From Flavobacteriales bacterium (GTDB lineage: Bacteria; Bacteroidota; Bacteroidia; Flavobacteriales_E; Vicingaceae): a stretch of 64,000 nt of DNA. Location: NCBI GenBank assembly GCA_013359255.1, contig JABWCF010000010.1, positions 46,033 through 110,032 on the forward strand, read 5' to 3'. The notes under the pieces were generated by a model. The model searched no databases and was not told where the DNA came from. It saw only the letters and a program-made list of their open reading frames with translations. The position numbers and the translations under genes are program-made. Shown here in pieces: positions 36,682-46,900 of the stretch (position 1 is the stretch's first letter; the number at the start of each line of letters is the position of its first letter).

Positions 36682-38616
36682 GTGATTAGAAGATTGTTGC
36701 ATATATTATTATTGGGAATCATGCCCTTTTCTTTGTTTTCTCAACAAACCACTCTCATAGATAGTTTGCAAAATTTATATAACAAAGCAACTCACGATAC
36801 CATAAGAGTTGAACTTTTAAACGATTTAAGTTGGGAATGGAACACCGTAGATTACAACAAGGCAAAAAGATTTGCAAATAAGGCACTACAAATTTCTCTA
36901 AATAATAATTTTCAAAGAGGTATTGCAACCAGCTATAATATGTTAGCTTCGGTTTATGATTATTCGGCAAAATACGATTCTGCAATTTATTTTTATGACA
37001 AAGCCTTGGAAATTCGTAGAAAACTGAAAGATAAAGCAGGATCTGCTAATATTTTAAATAATATCGGAGGCTCATATTATTTCAGAAGCGATTTTAAAAA
37101 TGCTCTTTTTTACTATATTCAGGCCGAAAAGATTCGTGAAGAAATTGGTGATGTAAAAGGCTTATCACAAAGTATTAATAATATTGGTTTAATCTATAGG
37201 GTAATGGGCGATTACGAAAATGCTGTTAAATCCTATAAAAAATCATTGCAATTAAAAAATGCCCTGAATGATTTACAAGGTATCTACATGAGCTCTTTAA
37301 ATTTAAGTGTTGCGTTTCAAAATCTTAATCAATATGACTCATCTATAAAGTATTGCAATATTGCACTACTTAAGGCAAATGCTCTTGGCGATTCTTCTTA
37401 TCTGGCATCGGCACATATCAATTTAGGCAAATCTTATAAAGATAAAAAAAACAGTATTTTGGCTTTAAAACATTTAGAATATGCTAAGAAATTGCTAATA
37501 AAAACAGATAATAATTTCGACCTTATATATTGTTTAAGTATTCTCGGAGAAACCTATTTGAGCGTAGATAATTATGCAAATGCAGAAGATGCTTTTTTGA
37601 AGGCTTTGTATATTTCAAAAAAAAATCAACGAAATGAATTAACGCAATCTTTGCTTTATAATTTATCAAATGTATATTACAAAACAGGAAAAATAAAAAA
37701 AGCATACGACTTACAGAATGAATATATTCAATTTAAAGATAGTATCTTCTCTATAGAAAAGGATAAAAATTTAAACGAACTAAAAATTCAGTACGAAACT
37801 GAACTAAAAGAAAAAGAAATTAAACAGTTACAAAAAGAAAAAGAAATAACGGATCTTACTATTGAAAAGGAAAGGAGATGGAAACAATTTTTATATATCA
37901 TTTTGATGCTATCTCTGTTGGTTGTAATAATTGCTTTCATTGCATTTATAGACAAAAGTCGCACAAATAAAAAAATTAATGCACAAAAAACGGTAATTGA
38001 AAAATCGTTGAAAGAGAAAGAAATTTTACTTAAAGAAATTCACCATCGGGTAAAAAATAACTTGCAAATTATAAATGGACTACTTGAATTGCAAGAATCA
38101 TTACACTCTAGTGAAGAGACAAAAAATATTGTAAATGAAGCACAGGGGAGAATTAAAACAATGGCCATTATTCATGAAATGTTATACCAAACACATGATA
38201 TTGAAAAAATTGATTTTAATCTATATGTTCAAAGACTTGTAAAGAATATTTCAACCGGATATTCTGGTTCTGGAGATAAGATTAAAATAAAATACTTAAT
38301 TGATGCTATTTATTTTAACATAGACACGATTATTCCATTAGGATTAATCTTAAATGAATTAGTATCAAATGTATATAAATATGTTTTTATACCGAAAAAC
38401 GGTTCGTTGTTAGAAATATCTATTCATTATAATCAGGAAGATTGGGAGTTAACGGTAAAAGACGATGGCAAGGGACTGGGTGTAGAAATAAGTGAAATAA
38501 AGGAAAGTTCGTTTGGATTAAAGCTCGTGAAAATGCTTGCCAGACAACTAAAAGGTAAGATGATATATACATTTGATAATGGTTCCGTTTTCCGTATTAA
38601 TTTTAAAGAATTATAA
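36682..38616 (+). CDS. TPR-sensor histidine kinase (HisKA_2 type)
   Basis: This 644-residue protein starts at GTG; the next ATG (36721) would remove most of the signal peptide. Residues 1-20 are a signal peptide, 60-350 hold about six to seven TPR units, 355-400 form a charged coiled coil, 402-423 a transmembrane helix, then EIHHRVKNNLQ (His454/455) of HisKA_2 and a HATPase with N (LNELVSNVYKY) and G (DDGKGLG) boxes. The TPR domain should face the periplasm. It precedes a LytTR regulator by 9 bases, its probable partner. It is the first gene inside the 53-bp repeat pair. Confidence 0.9.
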   Translation: MIRRLLHILLLGIMPFSLFSQQTTLIDSLQNLYNKATHDTIRVELLNDLSWEWNTVDYNKAKRFANKALQISLNNNFQRGIATSYNMLASVYDYSAKYDSAIYFYDKALEIRRKLKDKAGSANILNNIGGSYYFRSDFKNALFYYIQAEKIREEIGDVKGLSQSINNIGLIYRVMGDYENAVKSYKKSLQLKNALNDLQGIYMSSLNLSVAFQNLNQYDSSIKYCNIALLKANALGDSSYLASAHINLGKSYKDKKNSILALKHLEYAKKLLIKTDNNFDLIYCLSILGETYLSVDNYANAEDAFLKALYISKKNQRNELTQSLLYNLSNVYYKTGKIKKAYDLQNEYIQFKDSIFSIEKDKNLNELKIQYETELKEKEIKQLQKEKEITDLTIEKERRWKQFLYIILMLSLLVVIIAFIAFIDKSRTNKKINAQKTVIEKSLKEKEILLKEIHHRVKNNLQIINGLLELQESLHSSEETKNIVNEAQGRIKTMAIIHEMLYQTHDIEKIDFNLYVQRLVKNISTGYSGSGDKIKIKYLIDAIYFNIDTIIPLGLILNELVSNVYKYVFIPKNGSLLEISIHYNQEDWELTVKDDGKGLGVEISEIKESSFGLKLVKMLARQLKGKMIYTFDNGSVFRINFKEL

Positions 38617-38625
38617 TTTTTACCT

Positions 38626-39348
38626 ATGACAAAAGTTGGAATTTTAGATGATGAGATAGTTATTTGTGAAACCTTAAGTAAATATTTAAAGGAATTAGGT
38701 TATCATGTTTTGGATTATGCGTTAAACTACGAAGAAGCCATTGAGTTATTAGAAACAAATTTGCCGGATATATTTCTTTTAGATATCAATATTGGAGGGA
38801 AAAAATCTGGGGTAGATTTAGCAAAATATATACGAGAAAATTACAATATTCCCTTAATCTTTATTTCTTCTTATTCCGATAAAGAAACCATTTTATCGGC
38901 TAAAAAAGTAAGTCCAAACGGATATTTAGTAAAACCATTTAATAAAGAAGATTTATTTGCAGCTATTGAAATAGCTATTGGAAACTTTTCTATCAGAACA
39001 GAGCAAAACCAAATTAGTAGCGAATTAAAGCTTCTTTCCGATGCTTTTTTTATTAAGCAAGATTCGCTATATATTAAAATATGTTTTAACGATATCTATT
39101 ATTTTAAATCGGAAGGAGTGTACGTAGAAATTTATGCAAAAAGTAAGAAATATCTTTTTCGTGAAACATTATTAAATTTAAATAAAATACTTCCCGAAAA
39201 AAGTTTTTTTCAAATCCATCGCTCTTATATTATAAATATTAATAGTATTGAGGCTGTGAATAGTGATTATATTGTTTTGGCAAGTACAAAATTGCCAATA
39301 AGCCGTACATACAGAGATAGCTTTTTAAAAAAGCTAAATCTTATTTAA
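38626..39348 (+). CDS. LytTR-type response regulator
   Basis: The receiver domain (residues 1-120) has acidic DD at 8-9, the phosphorylation site Asp53 (FLLDINIGG) and the LVKPF lysine near 108. The LytTR DNA-binding domain spans about 145-240 (YFKSEGVYVEIYA, FFQIHRSYIININ, LPISRTYRDSF). Such regulators bind paired direct repeats of about 9 bp with 21-22 bp centre spacing. Exactly such repeats occur upstream of the next gene and of the gene at 43990, so these are its likely targets. Confidence 0.92.
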   Translation: MTKVGILDDEIVICETLSKYLKELGYHVLDYALNYEEAIELLETNLPDIFLLDINIGGKKSGVDLAKYIRENYNIPLIFISSYSDKETILSAKKVSPNGYLVKPFNKEDLFAAIEIAIGNFSIRTEQNQISSELKLLSDAFFIKQDSLYIKICFNDIYYFKSEGVYVEIYAKSKKYLFRETLLNLNKILPEKSFFQIHRSYIININSIEAVNSDYIVLASTKLPISRTYRDSFLKKLNLI

Positions 39349-39367
39349 AACAATATTTATATAATTC

Positions 39368-39395
39368 GTATCATTTTATTCTTATTCCGTATCTT
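39368..39395 (+). promoter_or_regulatory. putative LytTR operator, site 1
   Basis: GTATCAT at 39368-39374 and GTATCTT at 39389-39395 form a direct repeat with a 21-bp period, 55 bases before the ATG at 39450. The AAAATTTG at 39423-39430 ends 35 bases after the second repeat and could be the -7 box. Site 2 at 43914 has the same layout. Confidence 0.6.
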
Positions 39396-39449
39396 TTTTT
39401 AGTGAGCCTTTTTTTTTAGTTCAAAATTTGGACAAACTAAAAGAACAAT

Positions 39450-40547
39450 ATGAATAAGTTATTTTTTTTCATTTGTGCATTAATTCCTGCAATTATATGG
39501 GCACAACCATCTGACACAGAAATAACCAACAAGCTAAAATCCGATGGTGCTTTGGAAGTAAAATTTTTTAGTGCCAAAGGAACTGTACACACTACACTTA
39601 CCGAGAAATATTATTTGAGAACTGCTGAAAGCAAATGGAAAACTGATAAGCCCGGAATTTACACATGGAGTCGTTCGGATTATCGTTACGATTATTCCGG
39701 AGGTAAATGGACATATACTAGAACCTATTTTTCTGATAGCTGGTATGAAGGGATTCCAAACCCCTCTGAAACAGAAGTGTTGAAATTAATCAATAGCGAT
39801 ATAGATAAGTATTTTATGGGAGCCGGTGAGATAATTAGTTACGAAAACATAAAACTAGCCGAGAAACCTAAATGGTCATGGGAGTCTTTAAAATCTGCTT
39901 CGTGCAATACCGAGGTAATTTATATTGTGAAAACCGATGCCATTGGAAATGCTAAAAAGATAAAAGAAATACGCAGAGTAAATATGTACAAAGATAGTGA
40001 GGATAAAAATGCATCTTTTGTTCGATTAATTGGAACAAGAGATAATACTTCCGAAGCTGTTTTAATAGAAAACGTAAAATACGAAGTAGAAAAGGATGAA
40101 AGCCCTTTTGCTAAATATCAATCACAAGAAGCAGCAGAAGAAAAGCAGCTAGAATCTATGTATGAAAAATTTCAGATTAACGATTTAGTAACTGTAAACT
40201 GGAATGGTCAAGGCAAAGATTTTTACAATGGTAAGGTGTTGAAAAAAGACGATTACAACGAAAACCGCTACTTTATTGAATTCGATGAGATTCAAAGCAC
40301 ATGGATTGAAGCCAAGTTTATACGTAAAAGAAATACTCCTTCCTTATCAGATACACAAAACGAAACAAACACCTTAAATGGAGAATTAAAAATAGGCGAT
40401 AAAGTGTCTGCCAATTGGAAAGGAACCGGAAAATGGTTCTTTGGGAAAATAATAGCAAAAGACCCCTTAAAAAAAGATAAATACTTAATTAAATACGATG
40501 ATGGTGACCAAGAGTGGACCACCTCCGATAAAATTAAAAAACCATGA
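39450..40547 (+). CDS. secreted protein with two C-terminal Tudor-like domains
   Basis: This 365-residue protein has a signal peptide ending IIWAQ (cleaved near 19). Residues 20-235 are of unknown type with several Trp/Tyr-rich strands and one Cys. Two Tudor/Agenet-like SH3-type barrels follow at about 241-295 and 311-363, with paired features VTVNWNGQGKDFYNGKV and VSANWKGTGKWFFGKI, then YFIEFDE and YLIKYDDGDQEW. Tudor-like domains usually bind methylated or charged peptides. The stop overlaps the next start (atga), so it is co-translated with the 1100-residue T9SS protein. Confidence 0.6.
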   Translation: MNKLFFFICALIPAIIWAQPSDTEITNKLKSDGALEVKFFSAKGTVHTTLTEKYYLRTAESKWKTDKPGIYTWSRSDYRYDYSGGKWTYTRTYFSDSWYEGIPNPSETEVLKLINSDIDKYFMGAGEIISYENIKLAEKPKWSWESLKSASCNTEVIYIVKTDAIGNAKKIKEIRRVNMYKDSEDKNASFVRLIGTRDNTSEAVLIENVKYEVEKDESPFAKYQSQEAAEEKQLESMYEKFQINDLVTVNWNGQGKDFYNGKVLKKDDYNENRYFIEFDEIQSTWIEAKFIRKRNTPSLSDTQNETNTLNGELKIGDKVSANWKGTGKWFFGKIIAKDPLKKDKYLIKYDDGDQEWTTSDKIKKP

Positions 40548-43500
40548 GAAAAATAATATTAAAATTAACCTTTATTACTCTTTTACATACTTGCATTTTT
40601 ACCAACGTAAATGCACAAATGCCCGATTGGGTAAATGCTTTAGGCAATGGAAACGGAAGAGCATTTGTAAATGATATAAACACCGATGCCTCTGGAAATA
40701 TTTATATTATTGGACATTTTGAAAATTACGTATTCTTCGACCCGTTAAATTCAAATTCAGGGTTTGAAAGCAATGGTTCTTTTGATATTTTCTTTGCAAA
40801 ATACAATAGTTTAGGCACGCTAGTTTGGGTAAATACTTTAGGAAGTACTAAAGACGATAGAGGAAATGCAATTACCTTAGATAATTCAGGAAACATTTAT
40901 ATTACAGGAATTTATAAAGATTCTGTTGATTTTGACCCCTCGCCATCCGAAACAAAATTAATTTCAGCAGGAAATAATGATGTGTTTTTTGCTAAATATG
41001 ATAATAACGGAAACCTTGCTTTTGCCAACTCTTTTGGTGGAGTAGATAACGATTTAGTACGCGATATATGTTTAAATTCTACTAACCACATTATTCTTAC
41101 CGGTTCATTTTATGGCACAGCCGATTTTGACCCTTCTCCGGCAACTTTTAATCGTACATCGGCAGGTTCTGCTGATATTTATTTAGCAAGCTATGATAAT
41201 AATGGTAGTTTGTTATGGGTAAACTCTTTTGGAGAAACCGGATTTGACGGAAGTGCAGCCTTAGCTATGGGTAATGCAGATACCATTTATGTAACCGGAA
41301 GGTTCAATAATACTGTAGATTTTGATCCCTCAGGTAATATCTTTAATTTAACTTCAGCCGGAGGCTCAGATATATTTCTTGCCAAATATGTGCCATCAGG
41401 GGCATTTGTATGGGCTTTTAGTTTAGGTGCAGCAGCTAGTGATGAAGGTACAAATTTATGTTTGCATAATTCCGATTTATACTTAACCGGAACATTTCAG
41501 CTTACAGTTGATTTTGATCCTTCAGGTAATGTATTCAATTTATCATCGGGCAACGGAGGTAATAATTACGATGCCTTTATAGCAAAATATAACGCACAAA
41601 ACGGCAACTTTATAAATGCAATAAATATAGGCGGAATCAACACGGTGTGGCCAAATGATATTTCGGCTAATGGAAATGGCAATGTGTATCTTACGGGCTA
41701 TTTTATGGGAACAGCCGATTTTGATTCTTCTCCTTCTGTATTCAATTTAACTTCGCAGGGAAATACCGATATTTTTCTTGCTACTTATACTTCGGGGCTT
41801 TTATTTACAGATGCTTTTGGAACCGGAAAAACAAGTGGTGATGAAGCAAAAGCAGTAGCAATAGACAACTCTGGCAATGTTTTATTAGGAGGAAATTTTA
41901 TTTATGATGTTGATTTTGATCCTTCAGGAGGCACTTTTATATTAGATAGCTATGCTAATGGAGGAGGATTTCTGGCAAAATATACATCCGCTTTATCTTT
42001 TACTTGGGCAAAAAATGTTAACGGAAAAAATGGCGACCATGATGTGGCCAATAAGATTAAAGTTTACACAAATGGTGATGTGTACGTAATGGGCTACTTT
42101 CAAGGCGAAGTAGATTTTGATCCATCAGGCAATACAGCCTTGGTAAGCAGTACTCCCAACGAGTCTAATTTGTTTATTGCCAAATACTCGCAGGCAGGCA
42201 GTTATATGTGGGCTAAAGCATTATCACTAACAAATGGTTGGAACATAATGCAATTTGCACTTGATGTATCGGGAAATATGTACATTACAGGTGAACTACA
42301 AACCACAGTTGACTTTGATCCATCGGGAAATACGTTTAATTTAACTCCGGTTGGAAACAACGATATTTTTATTGCTAAATACAACAACAATGGCGATTTT
42401 GTTTGGGCATTTAATGTAGGAGGAACAAACAATGAGGGAGGCAAAGGTATTTTGATAGATAATGCAGGTGATGTTATTATTACAGGTTACATCCGTGGAA
42501 CAGTAGATTTTGACCCTTCAGGAAATATTTTTAATATAACTGTTCCTTCTTCTAACAATCAAATTTTTTGGGCAAAATACACATCAGCCGGAAATTTTGT
42601 TTGGGCAAAAGCCATTGAATCGGTAGGTTGCGGGCAGGGAGAAGGCTACGATATAACCTGCGATGCAGCTAATAATTATTACATTGTTGGGCGCATGTCA
42701 TGTACTACTGATTTTGACCCTTCGGGGAATACAAGTAATTTAGTTTCGAATGGTGGCAATGATGCTTTTCTAGCTAAATATAGTACCAATGGCGATTTTG
42801 TTTGGGCATTTAATGTTGGTGGCACGCAATCAGACAATGCATATTCCGTTGCTGTATATGGAAACAAGATAGGAATTGCCGGCAAATTTAGAGACTTGGT
42901 AGATTTTGATCCATCGGTAAATGTAGGTTATCAGTTAAGTAACGGAATGGACGATTTGTTTCTTGCACTTTATGATTTGAATGGAAACTACTTATGGTCT
43001 AAAGGAATTGGCGGAACAGAAAATGATGGGGCAAATAGCATTTATTTTAATTCAAAAGGAGAGGTATTTTCTACGGGCTATTTTTCAGGCCAAGTAGATT
43101 TTAATCCGATGTCTAATCCTTACATCCTACAAGGCTCTAATATGGGACAAACTTTTGTTGCTTCATACGATAGTACTGGAATTATTCAATATGCATTTCA
43201 TTTAGAAAGTAGTGCAACCGGAAATTCATACGGTAATGCAATACATATTTTTAATGATGATGTATTTGTTGCTGGTAGTTATACCAAAATCTGTGATTTT
43301 GATCCTTCTTCAGCATCAATAATAAAAACAAGCAACGGGAAAAATGATATGTTTTTTGCCAAATACAATCATTGCTCTCAGTTAGATACGGCCATTACGA
43401 TTAACGGAAATACCTTGATAGCAACACAAAGTAGTGCCTTGTATCAGTGGATAGATTGTAATGCAAACCAACCTATTCCGGGTGAAACCAATCCATCTTT

Positions 43501-43846
43501 TACACCTAACATTAACGGAAGTTATAAAGTAATTATAACGAAAGGACTTTGTGTAGATTCTTCGGCTTGTATAAATATGGTTGTAGAAAGTATAAAAGAA
43601 AACAACGATTCAATGGGCATTAAAATCTATCCAAATCCGGCTAAAGAACAACTAAGCATTTTTTCGGAATATAATTCGTTAAGCGAAGTGAAAATTTATA
43701 ATTCCGTAGGCAGTATTTTGCTTTGCAATAATATAGTTGATAAAATCACTCATTTGTCGGTATCTGAATTCCCTGCCGGACTATATTTTGTACAGGTTAA
43801 ACTTTTTACAGGCGAAAGCATAACACAGAAACTCATTATTCAGTAA
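40544..43846 (+). CDS. T9SS-secreted DFDPS/SBBP-repeat protein, 1100 residues
   Basis: After a signal peptide ending NVNAQ come about 14 propeller-like repeats of some 65-70 residues, each with WVNSFG / ITGxFxGxVDFDPSGNxFNLTS / DIFLAKY. The acidic VDFDPS motif is nearly invariant and might bind calcium. A T9SS type A sorting domain ends the protein (IKIYPNPAKEQL, VKIYNSVGS, QKLIIQ). The gene overlaps the Tudor-like gene by 4 bases. A surface adhesin or filament is the likely role, but no ligand can be named. Confidence 0.85.
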   Translation: MRKIILKLTFITLLHTCIFTNVNAQMPDWVNALGNGNGRAFVNDINTDASGNIYIIGHFENYVFFDPLNSNSGFESNGSFDIFFAKYNSLGTLVWVNTLGSTKDDRGNAITLDNSGNIYITGIYKDSVDFDPSPSETKLISAGNNDVFFAKYDNNGNLAFANSFGGVDNDLVRDICLNSTNHIILTGSFYGTADFDPSPATFNRTSAGSADIYLASYDNNGSLLWVNSFGETGFDGSAALAMGNADTIYVTGRFNNTVDFDPSGNIFNLTSAGGSDIFLAKYVPSGAFVWAFSLGAAASDEGTNLCLHNSDLYLTGTFQLTVDFDPSGNVFNLSSGNGGNNYDAFIAKYNAQNGNFINAINIGGINTVWPNDISANGNGNVYLTGYFMGTADFDSSPSVFNLTSQGNTDIFLATYTSGLLFTDAFGTGKTSGDEAKAVAIDNSGNVLLGGNFIYDVDFDPSGGTFILDSYANGGGFLAKYTSALSFTWAKNVNGKNGDHDVANKIKVYTNGDVYVMGYFQGEVDFDPSGNTALVSSTPNESNLFIAKYSQAGSYMWAKALSLTNGWNIMQFALDVSGNMYITGELQTTVDFDPSGNTFNLTPVGNNDIFIAKYNNNGDFVWAFNVGGTNNEGGKGILIDNAGDVIITGYIRGTVDFDPSGNIFNITVPSSNNQIFWAKYTSAGNFVWAKAIESVGCGQGEGYDITCDAANNYYIVGRMSCTTDFDPSGNTSNLVSNGGNDAFLAKYSTNGDFVWAFNVGGTQSDNAYSVAVYGNKIGIAGKFRDLVDFDPSVNVGYQLSNGMDDLFLALYDLNGNYLWSKGIGGTENDGANSIYFNSKGEVFSTGYFSGQVDFNPMSNPYILQGSNMGQTFVASYDSTGIIQYAFHLESSATGNSYGNAIHIFNDDVFVAGSYTKICDFDPSSASIIKTSNGKNDMFFAKYNHCSQLDTAITINGNTLIATQSSALYQWIDCNANQPIPGETNPSFTPNINGSYKVIITKGLCVDSSACINMVVESIKENNDSMGIKIYPNPAKEQLSIFSEYNSLSEVKIYNSVGSILLCNNIVDKITHLSVSEFPAGLYFVQVKLFTGESITQKLIIQ

Positions 43847-43913
43847 ACAACCGAACAAAACCACCCAAAAGGCAGTTAATTTCTGTCTTTTGATTTCATT
43901 ATACATAAGATTA

Positions 43914-43941
43914 GTATCATCAACCATTCATTTCGTATCAT
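43914..43941 (+). promoter_or_regulatory. putative LytTR operator, site 2
   Basis: GTATCAT occurs at 43914-43920 and again at 43935-43941, a 21-bp period. The -7-like ATAAATTTTG ends at 43976, 35 bases after the second repeat, the same distance as at site 1. The ATG at 43990 follows. Confidence 0.6.
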
Positions 43942-43989
43942 TTTAAAATGTAGAGTTGCCTAAAGTATAAATTTTGAAAAAAAAATATC

Positions 43990-46900
43990 ATGAAAAAAAT
44001 AATACTCAACAGCATTTTTTTATTTCTTATTTGCTCATTCGCATTGGCAAATAGAGCATCATACACAGATAAAACAGACACTCCTCTGTTCGAAGAAAAT
44101 GTAGGTCAGTTGCGAGACGATAACGGCCAACCCGCCAATTATGTTTTATATACAGTAAAACAACCCAATTTAAACATCTTTATTACAACCTCAGGCATAA
44201 CCTATTATTTTTATACTAATAAGGATATTGGAAGAAAAATAGAAAATGAGAAGAACTATTTTTCAGACAGCCTAGAACAGCAGTGGTATAGAGTAGATAT
44301 GATATTAAAAGGAGCAACTATTTCTCGCGAAAAAATAGTTCAAGAAGGAGGAGTAGAAAATAGCCAAACAGATTATTATTATCCGCATTGTTCTGATGGA
44401 ATTAAGAATGTTATGAAGTACAATAAAGTTGTGATTAAAAATATTTATCAGGGAATAGACTGGGTTTTGTACAATAAAAACGGAAAACTGAAATATGATT
44501 TTATTATTCATAAGGGGGCCGATTATAAGCAAGTAGAACTTTTGTATGAGGGGGGAGGAAATTTTAAATTTACCGAAAATCAACTATCGTTCGGAAATGA
44601 AATTGGCACTTTGGCAGAAGGGAATTTATACTGTTTCGATGCTGAAAAAGAAATTGAAAGTTCCTACAATGTAAGAAAAAATTCGCACTATCATCTCATG
44701 AAATCCGATAAAAAGGAAAAGCAAAATCATCTTGTTTTAGATAATGAGTTTTCATACTCAGTAAATATTACCTTGAATGCAAACGAAGAGCATATTGTTT
44801 ACCCACTTGTAATAGACCCGTACCTAAATTGGGCTACCTATTATGGGGCAATTTCTGAAGATGCAGCAACATCTGTTCATGCTAGCGGATTGTACGTTTG
44901 GGTAACCGGTTACAGTTATTCTACGGCTTTTCCATTACTTAATCCGGGTGGTACAGCCTACTATCAGGGTACAAAAGCAGGTTCAGGTACGGATGCATTT
45001 ATTTTAAAATTTAATACGAATGGTCAGCGACTTTGGGCTACCTATTACGGTGGAGGAACAGGTGCTTCTTATACAAGAGGCTTATCTATTTTTTCAACAA
45101 ACTCTACGGTATGGGTTACAGGTTATGTTAATGCAAGTGCATTTCCCTTGCACAATCCGGGGGGTGGGGCGTATTTTCAGAACACTGCCGGTGGAGGTGA
45201 TGACGCCTTTATATTAAAGTTCAATACAACAGGAGAAAGACTTTGGGCTACGTATTACGGAGGAAGCGGCAATGAATTAGGACATTCTATACATTTTGAT
45301 GGAACCAATGTTTGGGTTACAGGAGAAACGGGATCAAATAATTTTCCCGTTTTAGACCCAGGTGGTGCAACCTATTTTGACGGATTTTATGGTGGAAGTC
45401 CGGATATTTTTATATTAAAATTTAATTCTAACGGTGTAAGAATTTGGGCAACTTATTATGGAGGAAACGGAACAGATGTGGGCTATTCTATCCAATCACA
45501 GGGCGGAAGTGTTTGGATTGTTGGAAGAGGTGCAGGCTCTATTCCATTACTTAATCCGGGTGGAGGAGCATACTATCAAACATGGAATGCAGGTTCAGAT
45601 ATTGTAATTCTGAAATTTAACACTACTGGAGAAAGGCTTTGGGCAACCTGCTACGGTGGTACATCAGACGAAGTTGCATACTCTGGCTTTAGTGATGGAA
45701 CAAACTTTTGGGTTACGGGATATACGCTGTCAACTAATTTTCCCACATTAGCACCGGGGGGTACTACTTATCAACAAGCATATAATGCACAACAAGATGC
45801 TATCATTATTAAATTTAACACATCGGGTGTGCGCATTTGGGCTACTTACTATGGTGGCAGTGGTGGCGATTGGGGTAATTCAATTCATAGTGATGGTACT
45901 AATATGTGGATTACAGGTAAAACAACTTCTACTAACTTTCCTTTGCTAAATCCAATGGCAGGCAATTTTCATCAGGGCACTTTCGGAGGTATAACCGATG
46001 GACATATTTTACAATTTAATATGAACGGTCAGCGTATTTCTGCAACTTATTATGGTGGTAGTACAGTTGATGAGTCTGCTTCTATTATGAGCACCGGAAC
46101 GAATATTTGGGTGGCAGGACAAACACAATCTACAAACTTTTTAACACAAAATAATGGTGTTAATCCTTACATGCAAACCAATTTAAGTGGTAATTACGAT
46201 GCATTTATACTAAAGTTTACTACAACCTGTGGTATGCCGGTTATTTCAACAGTTACTGCTTCCCCTTCAACTATATGCAACGGAGAAAGTACACTGTTAA
46301 CTGTAACAGGGTATTTGGTTAATGCCAACAGTTGGCAATGGTATACGGGAAGTTGTGGAGGTTCCCTTGTGGGGGGAGGAACTAACATTACTCAATTTCC
46401 GGGCACCACTACAACGTATTATGTAAGAGGCACGGGAGGCTGCGTAGGAACTAGTGCAAGTTGCCAAACCGTTACTGTTACAGTAAACCCATTACCTAAT
46501 GCAACCATAGGCAGCAATTCGCCCGTGTGCGAAGCACAAACACTTAACTTAACTTCTTCGGGTGGTACTTCATACAGTTGGACAGGCCCTCTCTCGTTTA
46601 GTTCTACTCAACAAAATCCGTCTATCACAAATGTAAATCCGGCACATGCAGGAACATATTCTGTTGAAGTAACAGGAGGAAATGGTTGTAAACTTACTCA
46701 ACAAACGAATGTTTCTATTAATGCTCAACCGAATGCCACGGCCAGTTATAATTTTGGAGTGTGTGAAGGTCAAACTTTATCGCTTACCTCATCGGGTGGT
46801 ATATCTTATAGTTGGACGGGTCCGAATGGTTTTACAAGTACGCAACAAAATCCTAATATTACGAATGTTACTCTTGCAGCAGCTGGAACTTATACTGTAG

